From JAVZGQ01 sp039000685 (lineage in GTDB: Archaea; Aenigmatarchaeota; Aenigmatarchaeia; CG10238-14; SCSR01): a stretch of DNA of 7,307 nt. Shown here piece by piece: positions 1 through 5,864 of this stretch (positions are counted from its first letter, which is position 1; each line of letters starts with the position of its first letter). Below the pieces are notes generated by a model, which ran no database searches, was not told where the DNA came from, and saw only the letters and a program-made list of their open reading frames with translations. The stretch lies in the NCBI GenBank assembly GCA_039000685.1, contig JAWBNW010000028.1, positions 1 through 7,307 of the forward strand, written 5' to 3'. Made by a program: the position numbers and the translations under genes.

Positions 1-1
1 A

Positions 2-1270
2 GAAAAAGGCAAAGCTGTGGGACAAATAGACAAGAAAGACATAGAAAATGCTTTCAAAGAAAAAGGAATAAGACCACAAAATTTTTTCTGGCTTGAGCTC
101 TTGAGGGGAAGAACTTTTGAAGAATATCTGCAAGATAGGATAATGAGCAGAGTGCAAAGTCATGAGATACAAGTTGGGAAAAAATACACACAAGCAGAAG
201 CAGCAGAGCAAGGAATAATAGACGAAGGCATAAGAAGATCTTTGGAAATAACTTTTGCTGATATAATCGATTATGTTATTTCGCTTGTTAACTCAAGAGA
301 CTTGCATTATGGTCCAGAAAGATGGGCTTATTATTTCATTGCAAAATGGATGGAAGAAAACAAAGATCCTTTATGGGAGAAAATAGTTAACGCAAGCATA
401 AAATTCTTTGCAAAAAGGGATGGCATAAGTGTGGAAAAGTGGATGGAGAAAAGAGGAATAAGCCCAGAAAAACTTACGATAGAAGATGAGAATTTCAGGA
501 CAACTTACGAAATTTGGGTTCCCGCTGTTTCAGCAAGATACATTTTTGGCCACTTCTTCCCAACAAGAAAAGAATACAAAGACCCAAAAGAACACTTGAG
601 TGAAGATGGCATGATTTTTGCTTTGGAATCGCCGATGGGTGGAAGAGGAATAGAAGAGTGGCTTAGGCTTGCAAACCCTTACCAATACTATTTCTTGGTA
701 GAAGAAGCTAATAAGAAAGCTGGAAAAAATGTTTTTGCAGTTGCCATGGACTTTGAGCACATGTTAAGCTTAAGAATAGATCCAGAAAAAGTCATAGACT
801 TGCTTCCGGAAGATGGTGGTAAGCATGTTAGAGTAATCCACGCGGGCTGGCCTTCCACTTTGGCTCCAGCTCACTTGCCAATAGAAGTTGGCTCTGACCA
901 ACAAAAATATTTGTACGAGATGTACTACAAGCTGAGGCAAAAAGGTTTCGGCAAGGATAAAGATTGCTACATAATTTTTGAAAGAGGTGGACCAGAAAGC
1001 TTTCAACAATCTGTCATAGCCTTGCAATTGATTATCGAATGCTTAAAAAATGACATACCACCGGAAAAGCTTCTAGAGCATCCTGAATTCTTTGGAATAG
1101 ATGTAAGGCAAGTGGCATCAGAAGAAAGACAGAGAACTGTGATTAGAGAGCATGGTCTTGATCCTTTGAGAGGGCTGATAGCGGTGCCTGAAGAAACTCA
1201 TGGCTTCTTTGGAAGAGCTGCTGTTGAAAAAGGAAAAGCAGAAGAGTGGAGGAAAGAAAGATATAGGTAG
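2..1270 (+). CDS. Endonuclease IV / xylose isomerase-like TIM-barrel protein, 5' partial
   Basis: The frame is open to the left edge (codons from base 2), and the GTG at 17 has no convincing ribosome-binding site, so I read the gene as continuing upstream; GTG 17 is the fallback start. Residues below count from that GTG. The C-terminal half carries, in order, what look like metal ligands of the AP-endonuclease-2 / sugar isomerase barrel: E204 in ALESPMGG, D245 and H248 in MDFEH (the DxxH pair of Nfo), H275 in VIHAG, H286 in AHLPIEVG and E322 in IFERGG. The Nfo aspartate two residues before the H286 position is a proline here, so a three-metal site may be incomplete. Residues about 1-195 are mostly helical and longer than this region in Nfo, suggesting an insertion. 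The substrate is unknown: sugar isomerase/epimerase or nuclease are both possible. The next gene starts 30 nt downstream. Confidence 0.7.
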   Translation, partial: EKGKAVGQIDKKDIENAFKEKGIRPQNFFWLELLRGRTFEEYLQDRIMSRVQSHEIQVGKKYTQAEAAEQGIIDEGIRRSLEITFADIIDYVISLVNSRDLHYGPERWAYYFIAKWMEENKDPLWEKIVNASIKFFAKRDGISVEKWMEKRGISPEKLTIEDENFRTTYEIWVPAVSARYIFGHFFPTRKEYKDPKEHLSEDGMIFALESPMGGRGIEEWLRLANPYQYYFLVEEANKKAGKNVFAVAMDFEHMLSLRIDPEKVIDLLPEDGGKHVRVIHAGWPSTLAPAHLPIEVGSDQQKYLYEMYYKLRQKGFGKDKDCYIIFERGGPESFQQSVIALQLIIECLKNDIPPEKLLEHPEFFGIDVRQVASEERQRTVIREHGLDPLRGLIAVPEETHGFFGRAAVEKGKAEEWRKERYR

Positions 1271-1271
1271 A

Positions 1272-1285
1272 AATTTAAGTTTAAG
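1272..1285 (+). promoter_or_regulatory. TATA-like box for leaderless transcription of the first NTase-HEPN gene
   Basis: AATTTAAG is centred about 25 nt before the ATG at 1301, the spacing expected if transcription starts at or next to the start codon. TTTAAG occurs twice in tandem (1274 and 1280). No Shine-Dalgarno site precedes this ATG. The cassette may therefore be transcribed independently of the TIM-barrel gene despite the 30 nt gap. Confidence 0.5.
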
Positions 1286-1300
1286 TGTGAAAGATAAATT

Positions 1301-2155
1301 ATGGTCATAGAAAGCTTGGAAGAAGAATTGGAGGATGTTGAATTGGCAAAGAAAGAAGAGCAAGAGCAAGCAGAGCTTCAGAAAAAAGTAATTGAAAAAG
1401 TTGTGAAGTTCACGAATGAAGCCAGGAAGCAGTATGGCAATTTGATAAAATCAGTTTTAATTTTCGGCTCTGCTGCTAAAGGGACGATGAAGAAGGGAAG
1501 CGATGCTGATGTTTGGGTTATTCTTGATGATACTGCAACCAAAAGCTCAGAAGATTTGGACAAAGTAAGTTCTCAGCTTTATTTGATAGCTCATGAGCTT
1601 AAGGATCTTCACATCCAAATCACTTTGCTCACGGAATTCTGGCAATGGGTTAAAGCTGGTTCTCCTGAGCTTGTTAACTTCTTGAGGTATGGTTTGCCAA
1701 TCTACGACACTGGCTTCATCAAGCCTGTTCAAAGAATGTTGGAAATGGGATTGCTTCCGCCAAGCGAAGAAACAATAAAATTGAAAGCAAGGGCAGGAGA
1801 AGTGAGATTCAAAAAAATAAAAGCCGATTTGAAGAGCATGATTTTTGAGTTAAGGTATGCTGCCACTGACATAATTCAGGCTGTTGTGATGCACTACTAC
1901 AAAGCTCAACCTGACCAAAAAGCAATACCAGAATTTTTGGAGAAACTTGTTGAAGAGAAAAAGCTGGAAAAAGAATACGTGGAAAAATTCAAAGAGCTTG
2001 ACAAGCTTTGGAAAGATATTGACCATAAAATTGTGAAAGAAGTGGATGCTGCTTATTTTGATAGGGCTCTCAAGCTTACAAAAGAAATAATAGATAGGTT
2101 TAATAAATTGCTTCCAGAAGAATTAAAGGGGGAAGAATTGCCTGAGGTTGAGTGA
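1301..2155 (+). CDS. Nucleotidyltransferase (MNT/Pol beta fold) fused to a HEPN-like helical domain
   Basis: This 284-residue protein starts with an acidic, glutamate-rich coiled stretch (about 1-30). The minimal nucleotidyltransferase core follows: FGSAAKG with G56-S57, then DAD with D68 and D70, the nucleotide and metal-binding pattern of the Pol beta superfamily. The third carboxylate, expected on the strand about residues 104-109, seems absent (HIQITLL), so catalysis is uncertain. Residues about 165-272 form a helical bundle that aligns with the HEPN-like units of the paralogue at 2469. The position of the HEPN arginine is W237, while H242 is kept, so RNase activity is unlikely. ATG 1301 is supported by a TATA-like box 25 nt upstream. 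The family is related to the MNT-HEPN pairs of toxin-antitoxin modules, but here both parts are in one chain. The gene probably heads an operon with the next two genes. Confidence 0.8.
   Translation: MVIESLEEELEDVELAKKEEQEQAELQKKVIEKVVKFTNEARKQYGNLIKSVLIFGSAAKGTMKKGSDADVWVILDDTATKSSEDLDKVSSQLYLIAHELKDLHIQITLLTEFWQWVKAGSPELVNFLRYGLPIYDTGFIKPVQRMLEMGLLPPSEETIKLKARAGEVRFKKIKADLKSMIFELRYAATDIIQAVVMHYYKAQPDQKAIPEFLEKLVEEKKLEKEYVEKFKELDKLWKDIDHKIVKEVDAAYFDRALKLTKEIIDRFNKLLPEELKGEELPEVE
2144..2151 (+). promoter_or_regulatory. Shine-Dalgarno site for the small four-cysteine gene
   Basis: GAGGTTGA lies in the last codons of the preceding gene and ends 5 nt before ATG 2157. It approximates the archaeal anti-SD complement GGAGGTGA. 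It decides the start: ATG 2157 rather than the TTG at 2148, which overlaps the site itself. Confidence 0.55.
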
Positions 2156-2156
2156 A

Positions 2157-2465
2157 ATGGCTAAGTCAAGAAAAAGTGTGCCTGGCACTTGTAAGTTGAA
2201 TTATCTTAGATCAGATGGTACTTGTGCTGTTGATCAGCTTTATAGAGAAGATCCTGATGAAGTAAGAAAAATTTTTCCACAATATGCTCAAAAAATAGAA
2301 AATGTTCCTGAACTTTACTCAAAGGACGGTAAAAATGATTTGATATTCATCTTATCTGGCGCATATAAACAGCCCCCCCGATATGAATGTAATAGTAATT
2401 GTAAATATTTTGTCAGTTCTTCTGACATATCAACAACTTCAGAAAGATCGGTAAGAGAGGTTTAG
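2157..2465 (+). CDS. Small four-cysteine protein of unknown function
   Basis: I do not recognise this family. From ATG 2157 it encodes 102 residues with a basic N-terminus and four cysteines as two pairs: C12 and C23 (ten residues apart), and C78 and C82 (CNSNC). The spacing could suit a zinc or Fe-S site, but no known ribbon pattern is matched. The middle (about 32-70) is charged, then hydrophobic (LIFILSG). The C-terminus is rich in serine and threonine. There is no clear membrane segment or signal peptide. The start sits 1 nt after the upstream stop codon and the stop is 3 nt before the next ATG, so it is translated within the NTase-HEPN operon and may act with those proteins. A run of seven C (2373-2379), unusual in this AT-rich DNA, encodes the P73-P74 pair; the frame is intact across it. 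The start at TTG 2148 would add three residues. Confidence 0.65.
   Translation: MAKSRKSVPGTCKLNYLRSDGTCAVDQLYREDPDEVRKIFPQYAQKIENVPELYSKDGKNDLIFILSGAYKQPPRYECNSNCKYFVSSSDISTTSERSVREV
2455..2460 (+). promoter_or_regulatory. Shine-Dalgarno-like site for the second NTase-HEPN gene
   Basis: GAGAGG ends 8 nt before ATG 2469 and lies in the final codons of the small four-cysteine gene. It is a partial match to the archaeal GGAGGTGA consensus and fits an operon-internal start. Confidence 0.45.
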
Positions 2466-2468
2466 AAT

Positions 2469-3611
2469 ATGGTAGACGAAGCTGAGAAAAAGGAAGAAAA
2501 GCCCGAGACGAGGGAGCAAAGATTGAAAGAAGTGGAAGAATTTGCCAAGCAAGTTTTGGAAAAGTATGGCAAGTACATCAAATGCATTGTCATGATGGGT
2601 TCTGTTGCAAGGGACGAATTCAAGCCAAAAAGCGATATTGATATTTTTGTTGTTTTAGACGATACTTCTTCCGAAATCACTCCAGAGCTTCAAGAAAAGA
2701 TTGATGATGACTTAGAGAAAATTGCTGAAAAAATTTCTGACAAGCTTTCGATTCAACCAAGCTATACTTTAACAGAATTCTGGGATTACGCAAGAGTTTG
2801 CCACCCAATAATTTACAATTTCATTAAAGAGGGAGTAGCTGTTTATGACACAGGATTTTTTGCCCCAATCAAAAAGCTTCTTGAAATGGGAAGAATTCCT
2901 GCGACAAGAGAAGCTATCGAAAGCTACATGGAAGGTGCGCCAAAGAAGCTGATGAGAGCAAAGACTGTAAAGCTTTTAATGCTTGCTGAAGATTGTTATT
3001 ATGCCATGCTGAATACAGCTCAAGCTGTGTTAATGTTCATGGGTTTGGCTCCTCCTGTTCCAAGCAAAGCTTATGATGATGTGAAAAAGTTTTTGGTTGA
3101 GCCTGGGATTTTGGAACCAGAATATGCTGAATGGCTTAAAGAGATAATTGAAATAAGGAAGAAGATAGAGCACAAAGAGCTGATGGATGTTGAAGGTAAG
3201 TTTGTTGATGAGTGGATTGAAAAAGCGGAGAAATTTGTGAACAAGATGTTTGGATTGCTTAATGCTCTGGAAATAAGGAAGAGGGAAAAGATTTTGGAAA
3301 GAACTTATGAAGTTATGCACAAGGCTGCAATAACAGCTTTAAAGAGTTTGAAGAAGATGCCTGAGAAAGAGGAAGAAGTGCCAATAGCTTTCAAGAGGGA
3401 GTTTGTTGATTCAAAGCTTATTGATCCTTATTATGCTGAAGTTTGGTCTAAAATTGTGAACATGAAGAAGCTTGCTGACGAGAAGAAAATAACGGAAATT
3501 CCTGATAAAGATGTTTACGAGATGAGGGAGCATGTGAGAAGGCTTATTCACGATTTGGCTAGAGTTTTGAAAGATAAAGGAGTGGAAGAGGAGAAAAATA
3601 AAAATTGTTGA
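2469..3611 (+). CDS. Nucleotidyltransferase fused to two tandem HEPN-like domains
   Basis: This 380-residue protein is a paralogue of the gene at 1301. After an acidic leader comes the Pol beta-type core: MMGSVARDE with G44-S45, then DID with D56 and D58. The expected third acidic residue is not visible around SIQPSYTLTEFW. Shared stretches with the paralogue include LTEFW, YDTGF and LLEMG-type motifs. Two helical units follow. Unit 1 (about 166-268) contains RKKIEH, R230 to H235, which fits the HEPN RX4H RNase motif but lacks the tyrosine of the HepT RX4HXY form. Unit 2 (about 270-370) aligns with unit 1 over residues 307-365, but the same positions are K333 and E338, so it looks inactive. 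Its extra length over the paralogue is this second unit. The C-terminus is lysine-rich. Nucleotidyl transfer to a protein or RNA, or RNA cleavage, are possible roles; neither is shown. Confidence 0.8.
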   Translation: MVDEAEKKEEKPETREQRLKEVEEFAKQVLEKYGKYIKCIVMMGSVARDEFKPKSDIDIFVVLDDTSSEITPELQEKIDDDLEKIAEKISDKLSIQPSYTLTEFWDYARVCHPIIYNFIKEGVAVYDTGFFAPIKKLLEMGRIPATREAIESYMEGAPKKLMRAKTVKLLMLAEDCYYAMLNTAQAVLMFMGLAPPVPSKAYDDVKKFLVEPGILEPEYAEWLKEIIEIRKKIEHKELMDVEGKFVDEWIEKAEKFVNKMFGLLNALEIRKREKILERTYEVMHKAAITALKSLKKMPEKEEEVPIAFKREFVDSKLIDPYYAEVWSKIVNMKKLADEKKITEIPDKDVYEMREHVRRLIHDLARVLKDKGVEEEKNKNC

Positions 3612-3623
3612 TTTTCTTTTTTT
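3612..3623 (+). terminator. T-rich terminator-like tract after the NTase-HEPN operon
   Basis: TTTTC followed by seven T residues begins directly after the TGA stop. Archaeal transcription commonly ends on coding-strand T tracts without a hairpin, and none is seen here. The end of the tract overlaps the promoter region of the next gene. Confidence 0.5.
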
Positions 3624-3637
3624 AATAAAAATTTATA
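3620..3637 (+). promoter_or_regulatory. AT-rich promoter region of the GNAT gene
   Basis: TTTAATAA (3621-3628) is centred about 29 nt before ATG 3654, and a second candidate, TTTATA (3632-3637), lies about 20 nt before it. The former fits near-leaderless initiation better. The bases just before the start, ATAAATT then ATG, match those before ATG 1301. Confidence 0.4.
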
Positions 3638-3653
3638 GGAAAATAAATAAATT

Positions 3654-4133
3654 ATGCTCAAAATAAGAGAAGCTACTAAAAAAGACTTAAATCAAATAAA
3701 AGAGATGAATTGGAAGTTCTTCAATTTTTATTTAAAAAACAAATTTGATGATCTAATGAAAAAAAGTGAGAAAGCACGAATTTGGGGAAGGCGATTCATA
3801 GACAGAACCTTTAGAAATAAGGCATGGAAATATTATGTGGCAGAGAGTGATGGTAAATTAGTTGGATTTATAAGCGGAAAAATTGAAAGATATTTCCCAA
3901 TTTATGCTCAGAAAAAATATGGCTTTATTTGGCTCATCTACGTGGAAGAATCTTACAGAAATAGAGGAATTGGTAAGAAGTTGCTAAACAAATTTATTAC
4001 ATGGTCAAAGAAAAACAAAGTGGAAATCATAGAAACAGTAATCTCACCCTTTAATGAAATTTCTAAAAAGATGCTCGAATCTTTTGGATTTCAAGAAATA
4101 GAAAAAAGATACAGATTGAAATTAAGTGTTTAA
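3654..4133 (+). CDS. GNAT-family N-acetyltransferase
   Basis: This 159-residue protein has the size and layout of a single-domain GNAT enzyme, which transfers an acetyl group from acetyl-CoA to an amine. It opens with the usual IREATKKDLNQI strand-helix. Residues 60-75 (YYVAESDGKLVGFISG) are the typical beta2-beta3 hairpin. Motif A runs from about 92: a strand WLIYV, then YRNRGIGKKLL, in which R102 to G107 is the RxxGxG pyrophosphate-binding loop. Motif B includes N134 and the ending FGF at about 144-146. The long basic helix at 20-58 between alpha1 and beta2 is larger than in minimal members. The acceptor cannot be named: a small amine, an antibiotic-like molecule, or a protein N-terminus or lysine are all possible. 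The gene converges with the AMMECR1 gene, with 25 nt between them. Confidence 0.85.
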   Translation: MLKIREATKKDLNQIKEMNWKFFNFYLKNKFDDLMKKSEKARIWGRRFIDRTFRNKAWKYYVAESDGKLVGFISGKIERYFPIYAQKKYGFIWLIYVEESYRNRGIGKKLLNKFITWSKKNKVEIIETVISPFNEISKKMLESFGFQEIEKRYRLKLSV

Positions 4134-4158
4134 TTTACTTGATGATAAGAAGAGAAAG

Positions 4159-4737
4159 CTAAAGCTTAACTTCAACAATTTTTCCCTTCGGCTTCTCTTC
4201 AGCAAAAATTTGCGCTCTGAACTTGAAAATTTTTGTGTTTTTATCATAAATATAATCGGGAGTAAGCCCAGCTTTAAAGCAAAGGTTTTCCAAAAATTCT
4301 TCTTTTGTCTTGAAGCAATTCCAAACTTGTGGCAAGAATAAGCCGGCAAAAGGTCCATTCTGCAAGATCAAACCATCTTTTCCTGCTTCAATTTTCTCAA
4401 AATATTCTTTCGGTTCTTTAACTTCAATCAGCTCAGGTTCAGTTAAAATCGAAACTTCAAAAACTACTTTATCAAATTCTTCTTTTTCTAAAGGTGAAAA
4501 TCTAGGATCTTCGGAAGCTGCTGCTGTAGCCGCTTTCTGGACAGCTTCACCTAAAGGATAAATTGGATAAGGAAAGCCTATACATCCTCTCAACTCTTTC
4601 TCAGGATAAGTTTCTATTGTTACGAAAACGCCTTTCTTAATTTCAAAATCCTTACTGAATTTTTTCTCCACTTTTCTTGTTTCAGCAGCTTTCCTTGCAA
4701 GCTTCACAAGCTCTTGACCTTGAGCTAAGCTTAGCAT
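4159..4737 (-). CDS. AMMECR1-domain protein
   Basis: This 192-residue protein spans one whole AMMECR1 domain, typical for archaeal members. The hallmark LRGCIG motif is at 49-54, followed by the PLGEAV helix (62-67), SEDPRF (75-80) and GLFLPQVW (132-139), all in family order. C52 lies in the conserved cleft. The fold is known from archaeal structures, but the biochemical role is not settled; in many prokaryotes the domain is linked to MEMO-like and radical SAM partners, and none of those is in this window. ATG 4737 follows a palindromic TATA-like element centred about 28 nt upstream, shared with the divergent gene. The alanine run around residues 69-74 lies in the helix after LRGCIG. Confidence 0.92.
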   Translation of the reverse strand: MLSLAQGQELVKLARKAAETRKVEKKFSKDFEIKKGVFVTIETYPEKELRGCIGFPYPIYPLGEAVQKAATAAASEDPRFSPLEKEEFDKVVFEVSILTEPELIEVKEPKEYFEKIEAGKDGLILQNGPFAGLFLPQVWNCFKTKEEFLENLCFKAGLTPDYIYDKNTKIFKFRAQIFAEEKPKGKIVEVKL

Positions 4738-4761
4738 AGTTTTAAATTGGAAAAGGAAGAA

Positions 4762-4769
4762 TAAATTTA
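4762..4769. promoter_or_regulatory. Shared palindromic TATA element between divergent genes
   Basis: TAAATTTA is a perfect palindrome centred at 4765.5. Its centre is about 28.5 nt from the AMMECR1 start (4737, minus) and 29.5 nt from ATG 4795 of the zincin-like gene (plus). One TBP site could therefore direct near-leaderless transcription both ways. A second AT-rich stretch (4741-4748) lies too near the minus-strand start to fit that geometry. Confidence 0.45.
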
Positions 4770-4794
4770 AGTCCTTAAGAGCAGAATGTTAATT

Positions 4795-5244
4795 ATGTTT
4801 GGAAGTCTTTTGGTGTGGCTCTTTGGTCCAATCTCTTTAGAAGAAAAAGTAAGAAGAGAAGTTGCTAGAGAGTGTGGCGTAGATGAAAATCAACTGCCAA
4901 AAATTGAATACAGACCTTTACCTTTCATAGCTAGAATGACAAAATACGGCAAAACAATAATAGGAAAAATTGCCGGAGCTTATGATACCTTGAGACACAA
5001 AATTTACATTGATCCATTAGACTATTTATTCTCCAATCTTTATGAAAAGGTAAAGCTCTTAGCTGAAGAATTTTATCACGCTGCTGACAATTTGAAAGGA
5101 AAGTTAAAAAACAAGTACAACAGCTTTCGAGATTATATCAAAAACTATCACAGAGATGAAGACGAAATTAGGGCCAAAGAAGGGGCGGAAAGAATAGCTA
5201 GAAGGATCCTTGATAATTACGGCTCTTTCTCTTTATACATTTGA
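4795..5244 (+). CDS. Zincin-like (degenerate metallopeptidase-like) protein, EExxH motif
   Basis: I chose ATG 4795 because the shared TATA element places transcription start just before it, and its context AATTATG resembles other starts here; ATG 4786 would add three residues and is used for numbering. A short hydrophobic N-terminus (about 4-15) could anchor the protein to the membrane but is short for a signal peptide. The pattern KIYIDP (72-77), then KLLAEEFYHAAD (90-101), then DEDEIRAKEGAERIA (124-138) matches a small zincin: the strand before the active helix, the HExxH helix, and a downstream EIRA helix supplying a third ligand (E127). The first histidine is E94, giving E94-E95-x-x-H98. 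The protein is therefore either a non-peptidase relative or has altered metal ligation. I do not recognise the exact family; a ferritin-like ExxH site is a less likely alternative. Confidence 0.6.
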   Translation: MFGSLLVWLFGPISLEEKVRREVARECGVDENQLPKIEYRPLPFIARMTKYGKTIIGKIAGAYDTLRHKIYIDPLDYLFSNLYEKVKLLAEEFYHAADNLKGKLKNKYNSFRDYIKNYHRDEDEIRAKEGAERIARRILDNYGSFSLYI

Positions 5245-5252
5245 TAAATTTC
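5231..5252 (+). promoter_or_regulatory. Possible promoter of the DUF488 gene
   Basis: Two TATA-like boxes lie here: TTTATAC (5232-5238) in the last codons of the preceding gene and GATAAATT (5243-5250), about 35 and 23 nt before the GTG at 5270. No Shine-Dalgarno site is seen before that GTG. Cotranscription with the upstream gene (25 nt gap) is equally possible. Confidence 0.3.
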
Positions 5253-5269
5253 AAAAACAATCTTAATTT

Positions 5270-5767
5270 GTGAAGATTTACACTCTTGGCCATAGCACCA
5301 GAAGCTTTGAAGAATTTATTGCAATATTGAAAAAATTTGAAATTCAGCTTGTGGTTGATGTTAGGCGCTTTCCTTCAAGCAAGAAATTTCCTTGGTTCAA
5401 CGAGGAAATTTTGGAGAAAGAATTGGAAAGAAATCAAATCCAATATTTTCATTTTCTTGACCTTGGTGGCTACAGGAAAGAAGGATATGAAGCTTTCAGC
5501 AGAAGTGAAGAATTTTCTCAAGCTTTGAACAAGCTGATAGAAATAGCGGGCAAAAAAACTACAGCAATAGTTTGTGCGGAAAAATTCTGGTGGCGCTGCC
5601 ATAGAAGATACATTGCTAATGCTTTAGTGGAAAAAGGGTTTGAAGTAATTCACATTTTTGATGAAGAAAAAACTCAAGAGCACAAGCCGAGAGAGAAAGA
5701 AATTGAGGAAAAGATGAAGCTCAGGCTTTGGTGTGATAAAAAGGCAAAAAAATTACCTATTGAGTGA
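5270..5767 (+). CDS. DUF488 family protein
   Basis: This 165-residue protein matches the family pattern from end to end. IYTLGHSTRS (3-12) opens the protein, followed by VVDVRRFPSSK (28-38) with D30 and R32, LGGYR (65-69), and the signature IVCAEKFWWRCHRRYIA (100-116) with C102, C110, H111 and R112. GTG 5270 gives MKIYTLGHS, the standard family start, so it is preferred. The conserved Cys/His/Arg cluster suggests an enzyme or nucleic-acid-associated role, but no reaction is established to my knowledge. The tail is lysine- and glutamate-rich with one further cysteine (C155). It lies 25 nt after the zincin-like gene in the same direction. Confidence 0.9.
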   Translation: MKIYTLGHSTRSFEEFIAILKKFEIQLVVDVRRFPSSKKFPWFNEEILEKELERNQIQYFHFLDLGGYRKEGYEAFSRSEEFSQALNKLIEIAGKKTTAIVCAEKFWWRCHRRYIANALVEKGFEVIHIFDEEKTQEHKPREKEIEEKMKLRLWCDKKAKKLPIE

Positions 5768-5806
5768 GTTCTAAATCTACATATACGTTTCTTGCAACTC
5801 TAAAAA

Positions 5807-5813
5807 GAGGTGA
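5807..5813 (+). promoter_or_regulatory. Strong Shine-Dalgarno site upstream of the LAGLIDADG gene
   Basis: GAGGTGA is a seven-base match to the archaeal GGAGGTGA complement and the best in the window. It ends 5 nt before GTG 5819, which lies in a different frame from the main reading frame, and 51 nt before TTG 5865, too far to serve that start. Confidence 0.55.
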
Positions 5814-5818
5814 AAGGT

Positions 5819-5864
5819 GTGATAGTTCATTCGAGATGGGAAGAAATTTGTAGATGTTGTTAAA
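5819..5864 (+). other. Probable true N-terminus of the LAGLIDADG protein, in a shifted frame
   Basis: GTG 5819 follows the Shine-Dalgarno site but reads only 14 codons to the TAA at 5861. The frame of the downstream gene is open from 5826 and reads IRDGKKFVDVVK from 5829, which looks like protein sequence. Dropping one base near 5828 joins the two as MIVIRDGKKFVDV and onward. A sequencing error, a real frameshift mutation, a recoding event, or an ATT start at 5829 (9 nt after AGGTG) would all fit. Confidence 0.45.

Noticed and set aside
2405..2430. A hairpin with arms TGTCAG and CTGACA as a regulatory RNA element or terminator
   Set aside because: Only six perfect pairs, inside the coding sequence of the small gene, and not followed by a T tract; likely chance.
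3030..3320. A minus-strand open frame opposite the second NTase-HEPN gene
   Set aside because: Its Phe/Leu/Asn-rich composition is what the reverse strand of Lys/Glu/Gln-rich coding DNA gives; no motif is present.
1301..3611. A classical two-gene HepT/MntA toxin-antitoxin module
   Set aside because: The NTase and HEPN parts are fused in each protein, and the one intact motif (RKKIEH) lacks the tyrosine of RX4HXY that is modified in HepT, so the simple label is not justified.
4795..5244. A ferritin-like or rubrerythrin-type di-iron protein based on EExxH
   Set aside because: Only one such motif occurs, and the surrounding KIYIDP strand and downstream EIRA helix fit a zincin layout better than a four-helix bundle.
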